Below are positions 45,596-53,621 of a stretch of DNA of 64,000 bases, piece by piece; within the stretch, counting starts at the first letter, position 1; each line of letters opens with the position of its first letter. This DNA comes from Halegenticoccus tardaugens. GTDB taxonomy: Archaea > Halobacteriota > Halobacteria > Halobacteriales > Haloferacaceae. The DNA lies in assembly GCF_004116405.1 (NCBI RefSeq), contig NZ_SDIC01000002.1, forward strand, positions 310,001 through 374,000, read 5' to 3'. A model generated the notes under the pieces. The model was given only the letters and a program-made list of their open reading frames with translations. It was not told where the DNA came from and searched no databases. Made by a program: the position numbers and the translations under genes.

Positions 45596-45906
45596 TGGCG
45601 ACGCTCGGTCGCCGCGGGCTCGCTCTTGTTGTGGGTACGGCGGTTGTGACGGCAACGTCGAGCGTCAGAAACGATCGAGTGACGGTCTTTTCGGGACGGG
45701 TTCGTCGAAAAGCTACCCTGATCGGTTCGAACGGCAATGTCCACGAGAAATAGCGAGAGAAGCACGTAGCTACACGCGATCTCATGACTGAAAGGGGTAT
45801 CACCATGGCCAGGCAGTCGAACGAGCAGCGTTACGGAAGATCACATTTCCCGAGATATGTTCCGAACCTTACTAGTTTATCATCGATCAAAGCCTATGTA
45901 CTACCG
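45596..45906. other. Intergenic region without recognised feature
   Basis: 311 bp between the exchanger and the DUF5518 gene. An in-frame extension upstream of 45907 is open from 45784, but its composition (RQSNEQRYGRSHFPRY) does not match the family, so I treat it as non-coding leader. Confidence 0.45.
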
Positions 45907-46311
45907 ATGACAATTGAATGGAGAGCGGTGTTGTACGGCTTCGTCGTGGCCCTCGCCATCGGGTTACTAAGTGGAGCGGTGCTACCAGGAACGGATATGA
46001 CACTTCCGATCGTCGGATGGGGTCTCACGGGGATCCTCGCCGGTTTCGTCGCCGGCTACGCCGCCGGGGGAACCATGGGTAACGGTGCGGTTCACGGTGG
46101 CCTCTCGACCATCGTCGGCGCGCTCGTCCTCCTCTTGGCGGTGACCTTCACCGGTGCCCTGTTCGCCGGTCTCGTCCCGGCGGTCGGGCTGTTCGCGATG
46201 GGAATCCTTCTCATCGCGGTCTACGCCATTCCGGGCGCGATCGGTGGTGCGATCGGATCGTGGGGTAAGGAACGACGAACAATGCGCCGGGCTGCTCGAC
46301 CTGCAGCCTGA
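45907..46311 (+). CDS. DUF5518-type small membrane protein
   Basis: A 134-aa, four-helix membrane protein. MTIEWRAVLYGFVVALAIG is the usual opening of haloarchaeal DUF5518 proteins, followed by glycine-rich helices (GWGLTGILAGFVAGYAAGG, GNGAVHGGLSTIVGALVLLL, and AIPGAIGGAIGSW). The start at 45907 was chosen because it matches the family; an earlier one at 45784 adds 41 unrelated residues. The family has no known function. Confidence 0.75.
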   Translation: MTIEWRAVLYGFVVALAIGLLSGAVLPGTDMTLPIVGWGLTGILAGFVAGYAAGGTMGNGAVHGGLSTIVGALVLLLAVTFTGALFAGLVPAVGLFAMGILLIAVYAIPGAIGGAIGSWGKERRTMRRAARPAA

Positions 46312-46532
46312 CAGATCGATCACCCTTTTTGGCTCGAACGGAATAGCCAGTAGAGACGATTCTACGAGCTGGTCTCGGGAATAAAACCGGGGGCCGTATC
46401 CGCTCTTCCGCCCGCGGCGAACGCGCTCCAAGCCACGGAAGATGATACTGGCAGTTTTGATCTGGGATCAGGATCTTCCGACGTACGATTGAACGAGAAG
46501 AGGAGTACACACCACGTCACAGCGGTGGTGGT

Positions 46533-47214
46533 TCATCGGAAATACAGGAGAAGTTCAAAGACGACGTACGAGCCGAGCGTTGAGAGCGTCGGCGTGAGGA
46601 GCCACAGAAAGACGATCTGACCGGTCGCCGCCCGGTTGAAGAGCACCGGAGCGTCCTCGACCAACTCTTCGAGGTTATCTTCACCGATTTTCGGAACATG
46701 CGGTCCAGTCACCGCGTCTCTTGTCGCCCGTTTTTCGGCCGATTGGTCCCTCTCGGCCGCGAGATCACCGATAGTGGGGCTGTGAAGGGGCTCGGTAGTT
46801 GCCTCTGCGTCTGATTCGTTCCCGTCGACTTCCGCGATGAGCGCGCCCGTCGAGAAGTCGATATCAGCGTCGTCTTCGAGCGCAGCGCTCGCCGCTTCGG
46901 TGAGGGTGACCGCACGACTTGCACGGCCCCAGCCGAGCCCGATGACACAAGAGGTCATACTCACCGCTAAGCTCGCTGGAATGCCGAGTTCGGAGAGAAC
47001 CGTGATGATCGTCGCGCCCACGAACGAGACGATCATGGCAGCGTGGATTGGGATGTCAGTGATCCCCTCGCCGATCGTATCGAGCGTCCGCCGGGCAATC
47101 GTGAACCCGCCGAGGCCGGTTGCAGCGACTGCGAGGAGAATCCCCTGATCAACACTTACACTGCCGCTTCCCACCAGTGGTGCGATCGCATTAGCTGTGT
47201 TCGACGCGCCCGCA
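46533..47214 (-). pseudogene. Inorganic phosphate transporter (PiT family), 5' truncated by a tnpB element
   Basis: The remaining sequence begins, right at the element border, with AGASNTANAIAPLVGSGSVS, the PiT signature of the second repeat, followed by TGLGGFTIARRTLDTIGEGI and SLAVSMTSCVIGLGWGRAS. It ends with helices near VFLWLLTPTLSTLGSYVVFE. The N-terminal half of a PiT protein (about 170 residues) is absent, and it is not found on the far side of the element, so insertion was accompanied by deletion. A low-complexity acidic cytoplasmic loop lies in the middle. It cannot encode a working transporter. Confidence 0.85.
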
Positions 47215-47229
47215 GTGAACTACCCTACC

Positions 47230-48533
47230 CTACTCGCTCACGGCTGACGCCGTTCGCTCCGTGAGGGTAGGGCTTCCTGCTTCCACGACGCGCTTTGCAG
47301 ATACAGGCGTATCCACAGGGAGCGCAGTCTCCACAGGCGTTCGAAAATCGCGTAGCGATTTTCGCAGCCCATCAGAATCGCACCGCGATTCTGAGGACGT
47401 TGATTCGGAGTGTCCCACTCCTATATCTTCGAGGTCGCGAGAAAGAATGTTCCACGCCGCGTTCGCATCCCTGTCCGCCTCAAACCCGCAGGCGGGACAG
47501 GAATGTTCACGGACCCACAACGGCTTCTCCGTCGAGACGCCACACGACGTACACTCTTGGTCGTCCCTCTCGGGTTGACCGCCATAAAGTGCGTCCCCTC
47601 TCGCTTGCACTTGTATTCGAGCAACGAGAGGAACGTTTGCCACGCGGCAGACGCCGTATTGCGGCTGTTCGACGGCGATTCGAGCATCTCCTTCACGTTC
47701 AGGTCTTCGACCGCCACGAGGTCGTACTCTCTGGCGTAGTAGTTCGAGAGTTTGTGCAAAAAGTCGCGGCGCTTCCGTCGGAGGTCTGCGTGACACTCCG
47801 CGACCCGACGCCGTTGCTTCTCGTAGTTGTTCGACCCGTGTTGCTTCCGCGAGAGCTTCCGTTGCTCGCGCTCTAAGCGTTCACATTCGTTCGAGAGGTC
47901 GAGTGACCCGACCGCCGTACCGTCGGTGTCGTGGGCGTACTTGAGAATCCCCACGTCGATGCCGACGCACTTCTCGGGGTTCTCGGGTAGCTCAGGAGGT
48001 TCACGGTCCATTTGGACACCGAAGGTGGCGAACCACTCGCCCGTCGGTTCCTTCTTGACCGTGACCTGTTTGAGTTTCGCGTCGTCGGGGATGGCGCGGT
48101 GGAGCCGTATCGGTATCTCCGCGAGTTTTGAGAGTGACAGGACAGTCCGACCGCCCTTCTTGTCGAGCTTGAAGCCAGACTGACTGTACGTGAAACTACG
48201 AAACTCGCGTGGCGGCTTCCACGTGAGCTGACCGACGCTGTAGCCGTTCTCCTTGAGTGCTGAGAGGCCTTTGACGTTTTGCTCGATTCGCATGACCGCC
48301 GTTTGCAGAACTGTCGAGTACACGTCCGAGAGGTCATCCCACCAATCTTTCAGGGACGGGATTTCGTCTCGGATGGACCGAACACGCTGATTGAGCGTGC
48401 CTGCGTCCTCGGGGATTTGGTTGAAGCGGTAGAGTGCGTGATTGTATAGTTGCCTACAAATGTCTCGGTGGCGGTCCAACTCCTCGCGGTGGGCGTCGGA
48501 CGGCTTGAGACGGTACTTGTAGGCGTAGTACAT
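47230..48533 (-). pseudogene. tnpB: TnpB (IS1341-type RuvC nuclease), frameshifted
   Basis: OMEGA-type RNA-guided nuclease family. Translation starts at MYYAYKYRLKPSDAHREE. The RuvC-I aspartate is intact (CVGIDVGILKYAHDT), and RuvC-II is in DLVAVEDLNVKEML. Shortly after RGTTK, at about 47556-47562, the frame shifts: the start frame continues SVRRVASRRR, while CTSCGVSTEKP, the zinc ribbon (CPACGFEADRDANAA) and the tail continue in another frame to 47230. In the intact copy the DNA there has AAAG where this copy has AAG, so loss of one A explains it. The product would lack the zinc ribbon and RuvC-III. A sequencing error is possible. Confidence 0.85.
47343..47393 (-). ncRNA. Putative omega/re RNA hairpins in the tnpB 3' region (copy 1)
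   Basis: Two perfect 9-bp stems with 3-nt loops: CAGAATCGC/GCGATTCTG (47373-47393) and GAAAATCGC/GCGATTTTC (47343-47363), separated by ATGGGCTGC on the minus strand. The equivalent stems at 63628-63677 differ at paired positions in a compensating way, which supports conserved RNA structure. In IS200/IS605 elements the guide RNA is transcribed from this region through the right end. Its full extent (towards 47215) is inferred. Confidence 0.6.
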
Positions 48534-48537
48534 GATG

Positions 48538-48666
48538 CTACTCGTGTTCCTCGATGTACTCGTCAAGTCTCTCGCGGATAAACGATGAGAGGTTCAGGTG
48601 GTGTTCCTGAATCCACTCGTGTTGGTCCTCTCGGAGTGTGATTGTAGTCCGCTTCATCGTATGCAT
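48538..48666 (-). CDS. 42-aa ribbon-helix-helix-like protein upstream of tnpB
   Basis: A short ORF ending 4 bp before the tnpB start. It reads MHTMKRTTITLREDQHEW, then the helices IQEHHLNLSSFIRERLDEY and a charged end. A beta-strand with alternating TTIT followed by two helices and LSSFIRERLDEYI is the pattern of small CopG/Arc-type DNA-binding proteins. A second start at MKRTT (48657) is possible. It could act as a regulator of the element or antitoxin-like factor. In element copy 2 the same position holds a different protein (DUF2080-like). Confidence 0.65.
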   Translation of the reverse strand: MHTMKRTTITLREDQHEWIQEHHLNLSSFIRERLDEYIEEHE

Positions 48667-48951
48667 TATATTTACTATATGCACAAAAGAGTTGCGATTA
48701 CGTGAGCCTGTGGGTCGAGTGTCGAATCGTGTATGAGAGCTGTGCGGCGCTGTATACCCTCCCTGCTCGCGCCTTCCCTTCGGTCGGCGCTCGCTGAGGA
48801 AGGGGGCTTAGCGCCTCAATTCAGTAAAATCATGAGGCGTGGAAAGACCACCATCGAGGCACTTGTTCGCGGAATTGCGTCGAGTCTGATCTTTGACGCG
48901 AGACAGCGTTTATCACGATACCCGTCGCGCTCGCTAGCGGAGGGAGAGACA

Positions 48952-49479
48952 ATGACGGAAAACATGCAAGCGCAGGAGAGCATCAGCATCGACACGACGC
49001 GTCGACGGGTCCTGCGGACCGTCGGTGGTCTCGGCGCGACGGTCGGCTTCGCCGGTCTCGCGGGCGCACAAGACGGAACTCCTCAGAATCAGGACGGACA
49101 GCGGCCGGCGAGGTATGTCCTCGGCGGGAGAACGGAAACCTGGGTCGGACTGTCGCCTGTCGTCGGCGCGTTCTACGGCCAGAGTAATCCGCCGCTGAGG
49201 TTCCAGCCGGGTGACCAGTACGAGGTCGTCTGGATCAACCTCGACGGGAATAATCACGAATTTCAACTCCTCGATGAGGCGGGAGAAGATCTCGAAGAGA
49301 CCGAATCCACAGCAAACATAGGGGAGACGCGCTCGGTCAGGTTTCAGGCGACGCAGGAGATGGCGCGCTACCGCTGTGAGTATCACCCACAGACGATGCT
49401 TGGCGAGGTTCAGTTCGATAGCGAGTACACGACAGCTCCCCCTACACCGACACCGTCGGGGAACGAGAGCAACCGCTGA
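48952..49479 (+). CDS. Tat-exported cupredoxin (halocyanin/plastocyanin-like blue copper protein)
   Basis: A 175-aa exported electron carrier. The start MTENMQAQESISIDTTRRRV carries the twin-arginine motif, a hydrophobic core and a cleavage site around GLAGAQ. The cupredoxin fold shows the four type-I copper ligands: His102 in GNNHEF, Cys142, His145 and Met149 in YRCEYHPQTMLG. VWINLDG precedes the first ligand as expected. The C-terminal threonine/proline-rich tail (APPTPTPSG) is a common linker in haloarchaeal surface proteins. A longer frame from 48733 runs through the mobile-element end and is not used. The nearest possible partner genes are the flavin oxidoreductases downstream. Confidence 0.85.
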   Translation: MTENMQAQESISIDTTRRRVLRTVGGLGATVGFAGLAGAQDGTPQNQDGQRPARYVLGGRTETWVGLSPVVGAFYGQSNPPLRFQPGDQYEVVWINLDGNNHEFQLLDEAGEDLEETESTANIGETRSVRFQATQEMARYRCEYHPQTMLGEVQFDSEYTTAPPTPTPSGNESNR

Positions 49480-49542
49480 AGCGGGGACGTGACCCCATCG
49501 ATAGCACACGCTCGTGCGCTGTTGCTCGGTATGGCGCGTCAG

Positions 49543-49793
49543 TCAACCCTGCAATCGGAATTGTTCGAGGACGCTGTCGGGAATAGGGTTGCGATACTGA
49601 AACGCCTCGTCCACACACAGTTCGTTGAAATCGGTTTGGACTGTGGCCTCCTCGACCGGAGGTGGATCTCATCCCCCTCAAGGGAGCGGTCGAGATCATC
49701 ATACTCTCCGAGCCGGAGCCGATCGCGGACATGCTCTGGGAGCGTGATTCGACCGCGGTCGTCGACCGTCGCCGTTACGTGTTCCGTGATCGT
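49543..49793 (-). pseudogene. AbrB/SpoVT-like DNA-binding fragment lacking a start codon
   Basis: In the 454-bp gap before the FAD oxidoreductase, the minus strand reads TEHVTATVDDRGRITLPEHV, then RDRLRLGEYDDLDRSLEGDE and IHLRS. This is the swapped-hairpin AbrB domain used by VapB-type antitoxins. No ATG, GTG or TTG lies in frame between it and the upstream stop; the codon before TEH is ATC, one base from ATG. It continues ~35 residues after the domain to a stop at 49543. It is probably inactivated, or uses a non-standard start. No toxin gene follows. Confidence 0.5.
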
Positions 49794-49933
49794 ACCTATT
49801 ATCGTTCACCCATCGGTAATTGCTCCGACTCATCGTAACGGTGTTTCGGTGATTCGAGCGCTCTAACATGTCGGACGCCACTGAGCGATCCGCAGCGTTT
49901 TATATTATCTTTTCGAGTGTCCGAGTAGCATCT

Positions 49934-51097
49934 ATGCCGACTACCAAAGACCGCGTCGTCGTGGTTGGAGCCGGCGTCTCGGGGCTTGCCATCGCGCGAG
50001 AACTCGCGCCCGACCACGACGTTATCGTCCTCGATAAAGGCGGTGTAGCCGCGGACACGTCCTCTCGAGCGTCCGGGATGATCTCGCTCTCGCTCGAACC
50101 GTTCCCCGACGAATGGGCGTCGTTCGCCCTGTCCCAGTTCCGCGACCTCGACGGGCAGGGCGTCTTCTCGTTCGCAGAGCGCGAGACGGTTCGTCTCGTT
50201 CCTGAGGAGAACGCCGACCTGTACTCCGACCAAGCACCCGACGGTGGAACGTTTCTCACCCGGACCAAACTGGAGCGTCGCTATCCGGAATCGTTCGGTG
50301 ACCTCTCGGCGTACGGGGGTGGTCTCGTCTACGACGGGACTGGGTTCCTCGACGCCCTCGACTATGCGATGACGTTGAAGTGGACAGCAGAACAGGACGG
50401 GGCGAGGATCTTCCGTGACCACGAAGTGACGGATATCCGAGTTGAGGACGGGACGGTGACCGGTGTCGAGACGGAGTACGGCCGTCTCGACGCCGACCGC
50501 ATCGTCTACGCGACCGGCTGGAAGACGCGCGACCTCCTCGCCGAGTACGTCGAGCTTCCGGTGAGACCGCTCCGGTGGAACGCGGTTGTCATCGAACCCG
50601 ACGCTCCCCTTCCGGACGACTGCCCCATGGGCTCTGAACCGACGATGCGGATCTACTGGCGACCGACCAACCACGGTAACGTGCTCGTCGGCGGGAACGA
50701 ACACCTCCTCGACGACCCCGACGGGACACCGATGGGGGTTCAGACGTCGTTCCGCGAACGCGCGGTCGAGGACGTCGCACCGCTGCTCGACGGGGTCGCC
50801 GCGGGAACCGTCCGCCGTGAAGATTGCTGTCCGACCGCTGACTGTGCCTCTCCTGACGGCCTGCCTATCATCGACACACCCGTGGAGGCACCCGACGGGC
50901 TCACGGTCGTGACCGGTCTTCACGGCCGGGGCGTCATGCTCTCGCCCGTAACCGGGCGCGCCGTTCGTTCGCTGATCACCGGTGAGGAACCACCGTTCCC
51001 GATGGCCCAGTTCCGGCTCGATCGGTTCGACGACCGGTCCGCCGATTTCGACTATCGAAGTCACTGGGGGGCGGGAGAAGATGATTGCGTGCCGTAG
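49934..51097 (+). CDS. FAD-dependent oxidoreductase (DAO family)
   Basis: A 387-aa flavoprotein of the D-amino-acid-oxidase/glycine-oxidase superfamily. The start MPTTKDRVVVVGAGVSGLAI places the GxGxxG dinucleotide motif at the N-terminus; an upstream frame from 49868 adds 22 unlikely residues. DHDVIVLDKGGVAADTSSRA is the second FAD contact and DADRIVYATGWKTRDL and GLTVVTGLHGRGVMLSPVTG complete the FAD site. Such enzymes oxidise amino acids, sarcosine or glycerol-3-phosphate. It fits the amino-acid catabolic theme but lies far from that cluster. Confidence 0.88.
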   Translation: MPTTKDRVVVVGAGVSGLAIARELAPDHDVIVLDKGGVAADTSSRASGMISLSLEPFPDEWASFALSQFRDLDGQGVFSFAERETVRLVPEENADLYSDQAPDGGTFLTRTKLERRYPESFGDLSAYGGGLVYDGTGFLDALDYAMTLKWTAEQDGARIFRDHEVTDIRVEDGTVTGVETEYGRLDADRIVYATGWKTRDLLAEYVELPVRPLRWNAVVIEPDAPLPDDCPMGSEPTMRIYWRPTNHGNVLVGGNEHLLDDPDGTPMGVQTSFRERAVEDVAPLLDGVAAGTVRREDCCPTADCASPDGLPIIDTPVEAPDGLTVVTGLHGRGVMLSPVTGRAVRSLITGEEPPFPMAQFRLDRFDDRSADFDYRSHWGAGEDDCVP

Positions 51098-51238
51098 GAT
51101 TCGTCGATCATCACATTCAGGTGTACGGTCGCCGAGCGAACCATCCCGAGGGCGTCGAAGCGTACACGCTGTGGTCGGCCTTGGAGAATACTCCGAGTGG
51201 CCTTGGGCGCAGCCGTCGCGTCGATGACGGGGAGGCCG

Positions 51239-52630
51239 TCACCTCGCCGGCTCGACGTTCTGGTTCACGTGGAAGACGTTGTCCGGGTCGTACCTCGCCT
51301 TGACCTCCCGCAGTCGGTCGTAGTTGTCGCCGTAGGTGGCTCGAATTCGGCCCTGCCCCTCTTCCATCATGAAGTTGATATACGCACCATCCGTCGAATG
51401 CTCGTGCAGCGCCTGCCAGTAGTCGCGGGCCCAATCCTTGATCGTCTCCCGCTTGGCCGGATCCGGATCTACCCCCACGATGACCATCGACCAGGTGACG
51501 TCGCGGTGGCTCCACGCTGTCTCGTCTGCGCCGACGCGGTGGACGGCACCATCGACTGGATACAGATGCATCGTCGACTTCGCGGTCGGCACTTCGGCGA
51601 AGCGTCGGTGCTGGGCGATCGCACCGTCGCTCAGCTCGCGTACGAAGTCACCCTTCCAGTACCACTGATCGCCCGGCGGGTAGAGCCCATCGAACATGCT
51701 TTGCAGCGCCGAATAGGGCATTTCTCCGAGATGTTCGAAGATCGGCTCGGCGACATCTCGGGCTGGCTGGGTCACAGCTACGGCCCGATCCTGCGACCCC
51801 AAATAGCACCATATCAATCCGCAGACGTTCTCGCCGTGGATCGCTTCCGGGAACGGGTCACCCGGCACCTCGGCGATCAGGTAGAACGCGTACACGTCCT
51901 CGGGAGCCGTCGGTAACCACTCGCGATACCAGCGCATGGTGGATTCGAGTTCCTCAATCGGCCAGAACATCGGCCCGGCGACGACCATGTCCACTGGGTG
52001 GAGCCGGTACTCGAATGAGGTGACAGCGCCAAAGTTACCACCACCGCCGCGTAACGCCCAGAACAGGTCCGGGTGCTCGTCCGCGCTCGCGTGAACGAAC
52101 TGTCCGTCGGCCAGCACGACATCTGCGCTCAGCAGGTTGTCGATGGTGAGGCCATACTTGCGGGTCAGATATCCGTGTCCGCCCCCGAGGGTCAAGCCGC
52201 CTACGCCGGTCGTCGAGATGACTCCACTGACTGTCGCCAGCCCGAACGCCTGGGTGGCATGATCGATATCGCCCCAGGTGCATCCGGGTTCGACGCGTAC
52301 GGTTTTCTCGTCGGGGTCAACCCGGATTCCCTTCATGGCGGAGAGGTCAATAACCAACCCATCATCCACCAAGGCCAGACCGGGACCGCTGTGACCACCG
52401 CTGCGGATCGCGATCTCAAGGTCTTGGTCGCGACCAAAGTTCACAGCCGCGATAACGTCTGCGACATCCGCACATCGCGCGATCAGACGCGGCCGCTTGT
52501 CGATCATTGCGTTGTAGATCGTGCGCGCGTCGTCGAAGTTCGGGTCATTGGGTCCGACGAGGGTGCCCCGAAACGTTTCTCGGAAGTTTTCAACAGCCGT
52601 TTCGTCGACGTCTTTTCCAGTTGTCACCAT
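51239..52630 (-). CDS. FAD-linked oxidoreductase (berberine-bridge/VAO type)
   Basis: A 463-aa flavoprotein. The PCMH-type FAD domain is seen in AAVNFGRDQDLEIAIRSGGH, with His80 in RSGGHSGPG the site of covalent flavin attachment in the family. It continues TTGVGGLTLGGGHGYLTRKY and LLSADVVLADGQFVHA. The BBE C-terminal motif is near the end: IRATYGDNYDRLREVKARYD followed by PDNVFHVNQN. Haloarchaeal homologs are annotated as FAD-binding oxidoreductases of unknown substrate, with sugars or alcohols most likely. It is convergent with the DAO-family gene. Confidence 0.9.
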   Translation of the reverse strand: MVTTGKDVDETAVENFRETFRGTLVGPNDPNFDDARTIYNAMIDKRPRLIARCADVADVIAAVNFGRDQDLEIAIRSGGHSGPGLALVDDGLVIDLSAMKGIRVDPDEKTVRVEPGCTWGDIDHATQAFGLATVSGVISTTGVGGLTLGGGHGYLTRKYGLTIDNLLSADVVLADGQFVHASADEHPDLFWALRGGGGNFGAVTSFEYRLHPVDMVVAGPMFWPIEELESTMRWYREWLPTAPEDVYAFYLIAEVPGDPFPEAIHGENVCGLIWCYLGSQDRAVAVTQPARDVAEPIFEHLGEMPYSALQSMFDGLYPPGDQWYWKGDFVRELSDGAIAQHRRFAEVPTAKSTMHLYPVDGAVHRVGADETAWSHRDVTWSMVIVGVDPDPAKRETIKDWARDYWQALHEHSTDGAYINFMMEEGQGRIRATYGDNYDRLREVKARYDPDNVFHVNQNVEPAR

Positions 52631-52896
52631 TGTCGTCCCCCTCCAACGCCCCTTTCAACACCTCTACTTCCTCTACTCCTCACACTGGGAGCGCTAGGTC
52701 CGTTACGACTCATGTCGAGTTAGCTGTTACCGCACCTTACCGGGGTCGCATATTGTCACAATATTCTATATGTTTGAAGCTAAAACTAAGCTTTCTCCGG
52801 ATTTGAAGACGCAGACTCGATATCGACTGACGCAGCTCTCTAGAGCGTCCCAAGAAGGAGAAGGAATTATCCCAAGGGAAGCCGTATGCACGGGGC

Positions 52897-53403
52897 ATGG
52901 GTGAAATTGACTTACAGAAAGAACAGGAGCCGCTAAAAAACGAATACGAAGAGAATCCGGAGGCGGCGCAGATCACGTTGACCGCGACCGGAAGCGAACA
53001 GGATGACGTTCGAGCCTGCAGCGTAGATATTGGCCGGGCGATCTATGAGGCGGAGTTACACAAAGGCGCAGGCGGTCCCGGGGCGGGGGCCTGTTCTGGT
53101 GATCTCCTGTTGGGGGCGCTGGCAGCCTGTTCGCAATTGACGGCGCAGGCCGTCGCAGAGAACTTCGGCATCGACGTTGCTATCGACGTAAAGGCCAGTG
53201 GAGATCTCGATCTTCGGGGGACGATGGGCGTCGACAGCGACGTACCGGTCGGATTCGAGGACATCCGTCTCGACGTCTCCGTCGACGGCGATGTAGGCGA
53301 GGACACCCAGGCGGCGCTCCAGAAGTACACCGAGCGCTACTGCGTCGTGTACCAGACGCTACAAAACTCGTCCGAGGTCGAAACCATGTGGACGTTCGAG
53401 TGA
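52897..53403 (+). CDS. OsmC family peroxiredoxin-like protein
   Basis: A 168-aa protein of the OsmC/Ohr family, which reduces organic hydroperoxides through a cysteine pair. The central helix LLLGALAACSQLTAQAVAEN carries the family cysteine, and a further cysteine precedes it in GAGACSGDLL. The C-terminal RYCVVYQTLQNSSEVE contains the late conserved cysteine region. Haloarchaeal proteins of this subtype are typically single-domain OsmC. It is an isolated gene; a protective role against oxidants is inferred from the family. Confidence 0.85.
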   Translation: MGEIDLQKEQEPLKNEYEENPEAAQITLTATGSEQDDVRACSVDIGRAIYEAELHKGAGGPGAGACSGDLLLGALAACSQLTAQAVAENFGIDVAIDVKASGDLDLRGTMGVDSDVPVGFEDIRLDVSVDGDVGEDTQAALQKYTERYCVVYQTLQNSSEVETMWTFE

Positions 53404-53621
53404 TACGAGGGTAGCTCGTGCGAGAGAGACGCGCCTTCTTATTACTTCGTACCTGAACGTGACGATCAAACGTGATGAGCGCGAATAGTCGAGATGCGAA
53501 CGTCGGCAGATGAGGTTGAGGTTTCGCATTGAGCGTTTCTGAGCGGTTACGCCGCGCGGTCGAAGCAATCCCCACAGTTCGCGGGCGAGAAAACAGTTAA
53601 ATAGAAGCCTCTTCATGCGGC

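Larger units (their letters stand above)
47215..48823 (-). mobile_element. IS1341-type tnpB element (family A, copy 1)
   Basis: A 1.6-kb element on the minus strand. The left end follows TTAC (reverse of 48824-48827) and reads TGAATTGAGGCGCTAAGC, then an imperfect hairpin pairing CCTTCCTC-type and GGGAGGG-type segments. It is followed by GACCCACAGGCTCACGTA, which is conserved at 62191-62315. The right end is a long hairpin of CCCTACCCTCACGG and its complement, then GTAGTTCAC at the border with the phosphate transporter fragment. It contains a 42-aa helper ORF, a frameshifted tnpB and the hairpin RNA region, but no tnpA. Confidence 0.8.

Noticed and set aside
49799..51064. A 421-codon antisense frame over the FAD oxidoreductase
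   Set aside because: Antisense of a well-supported flavoprotein; composition typical of a shadow frame.
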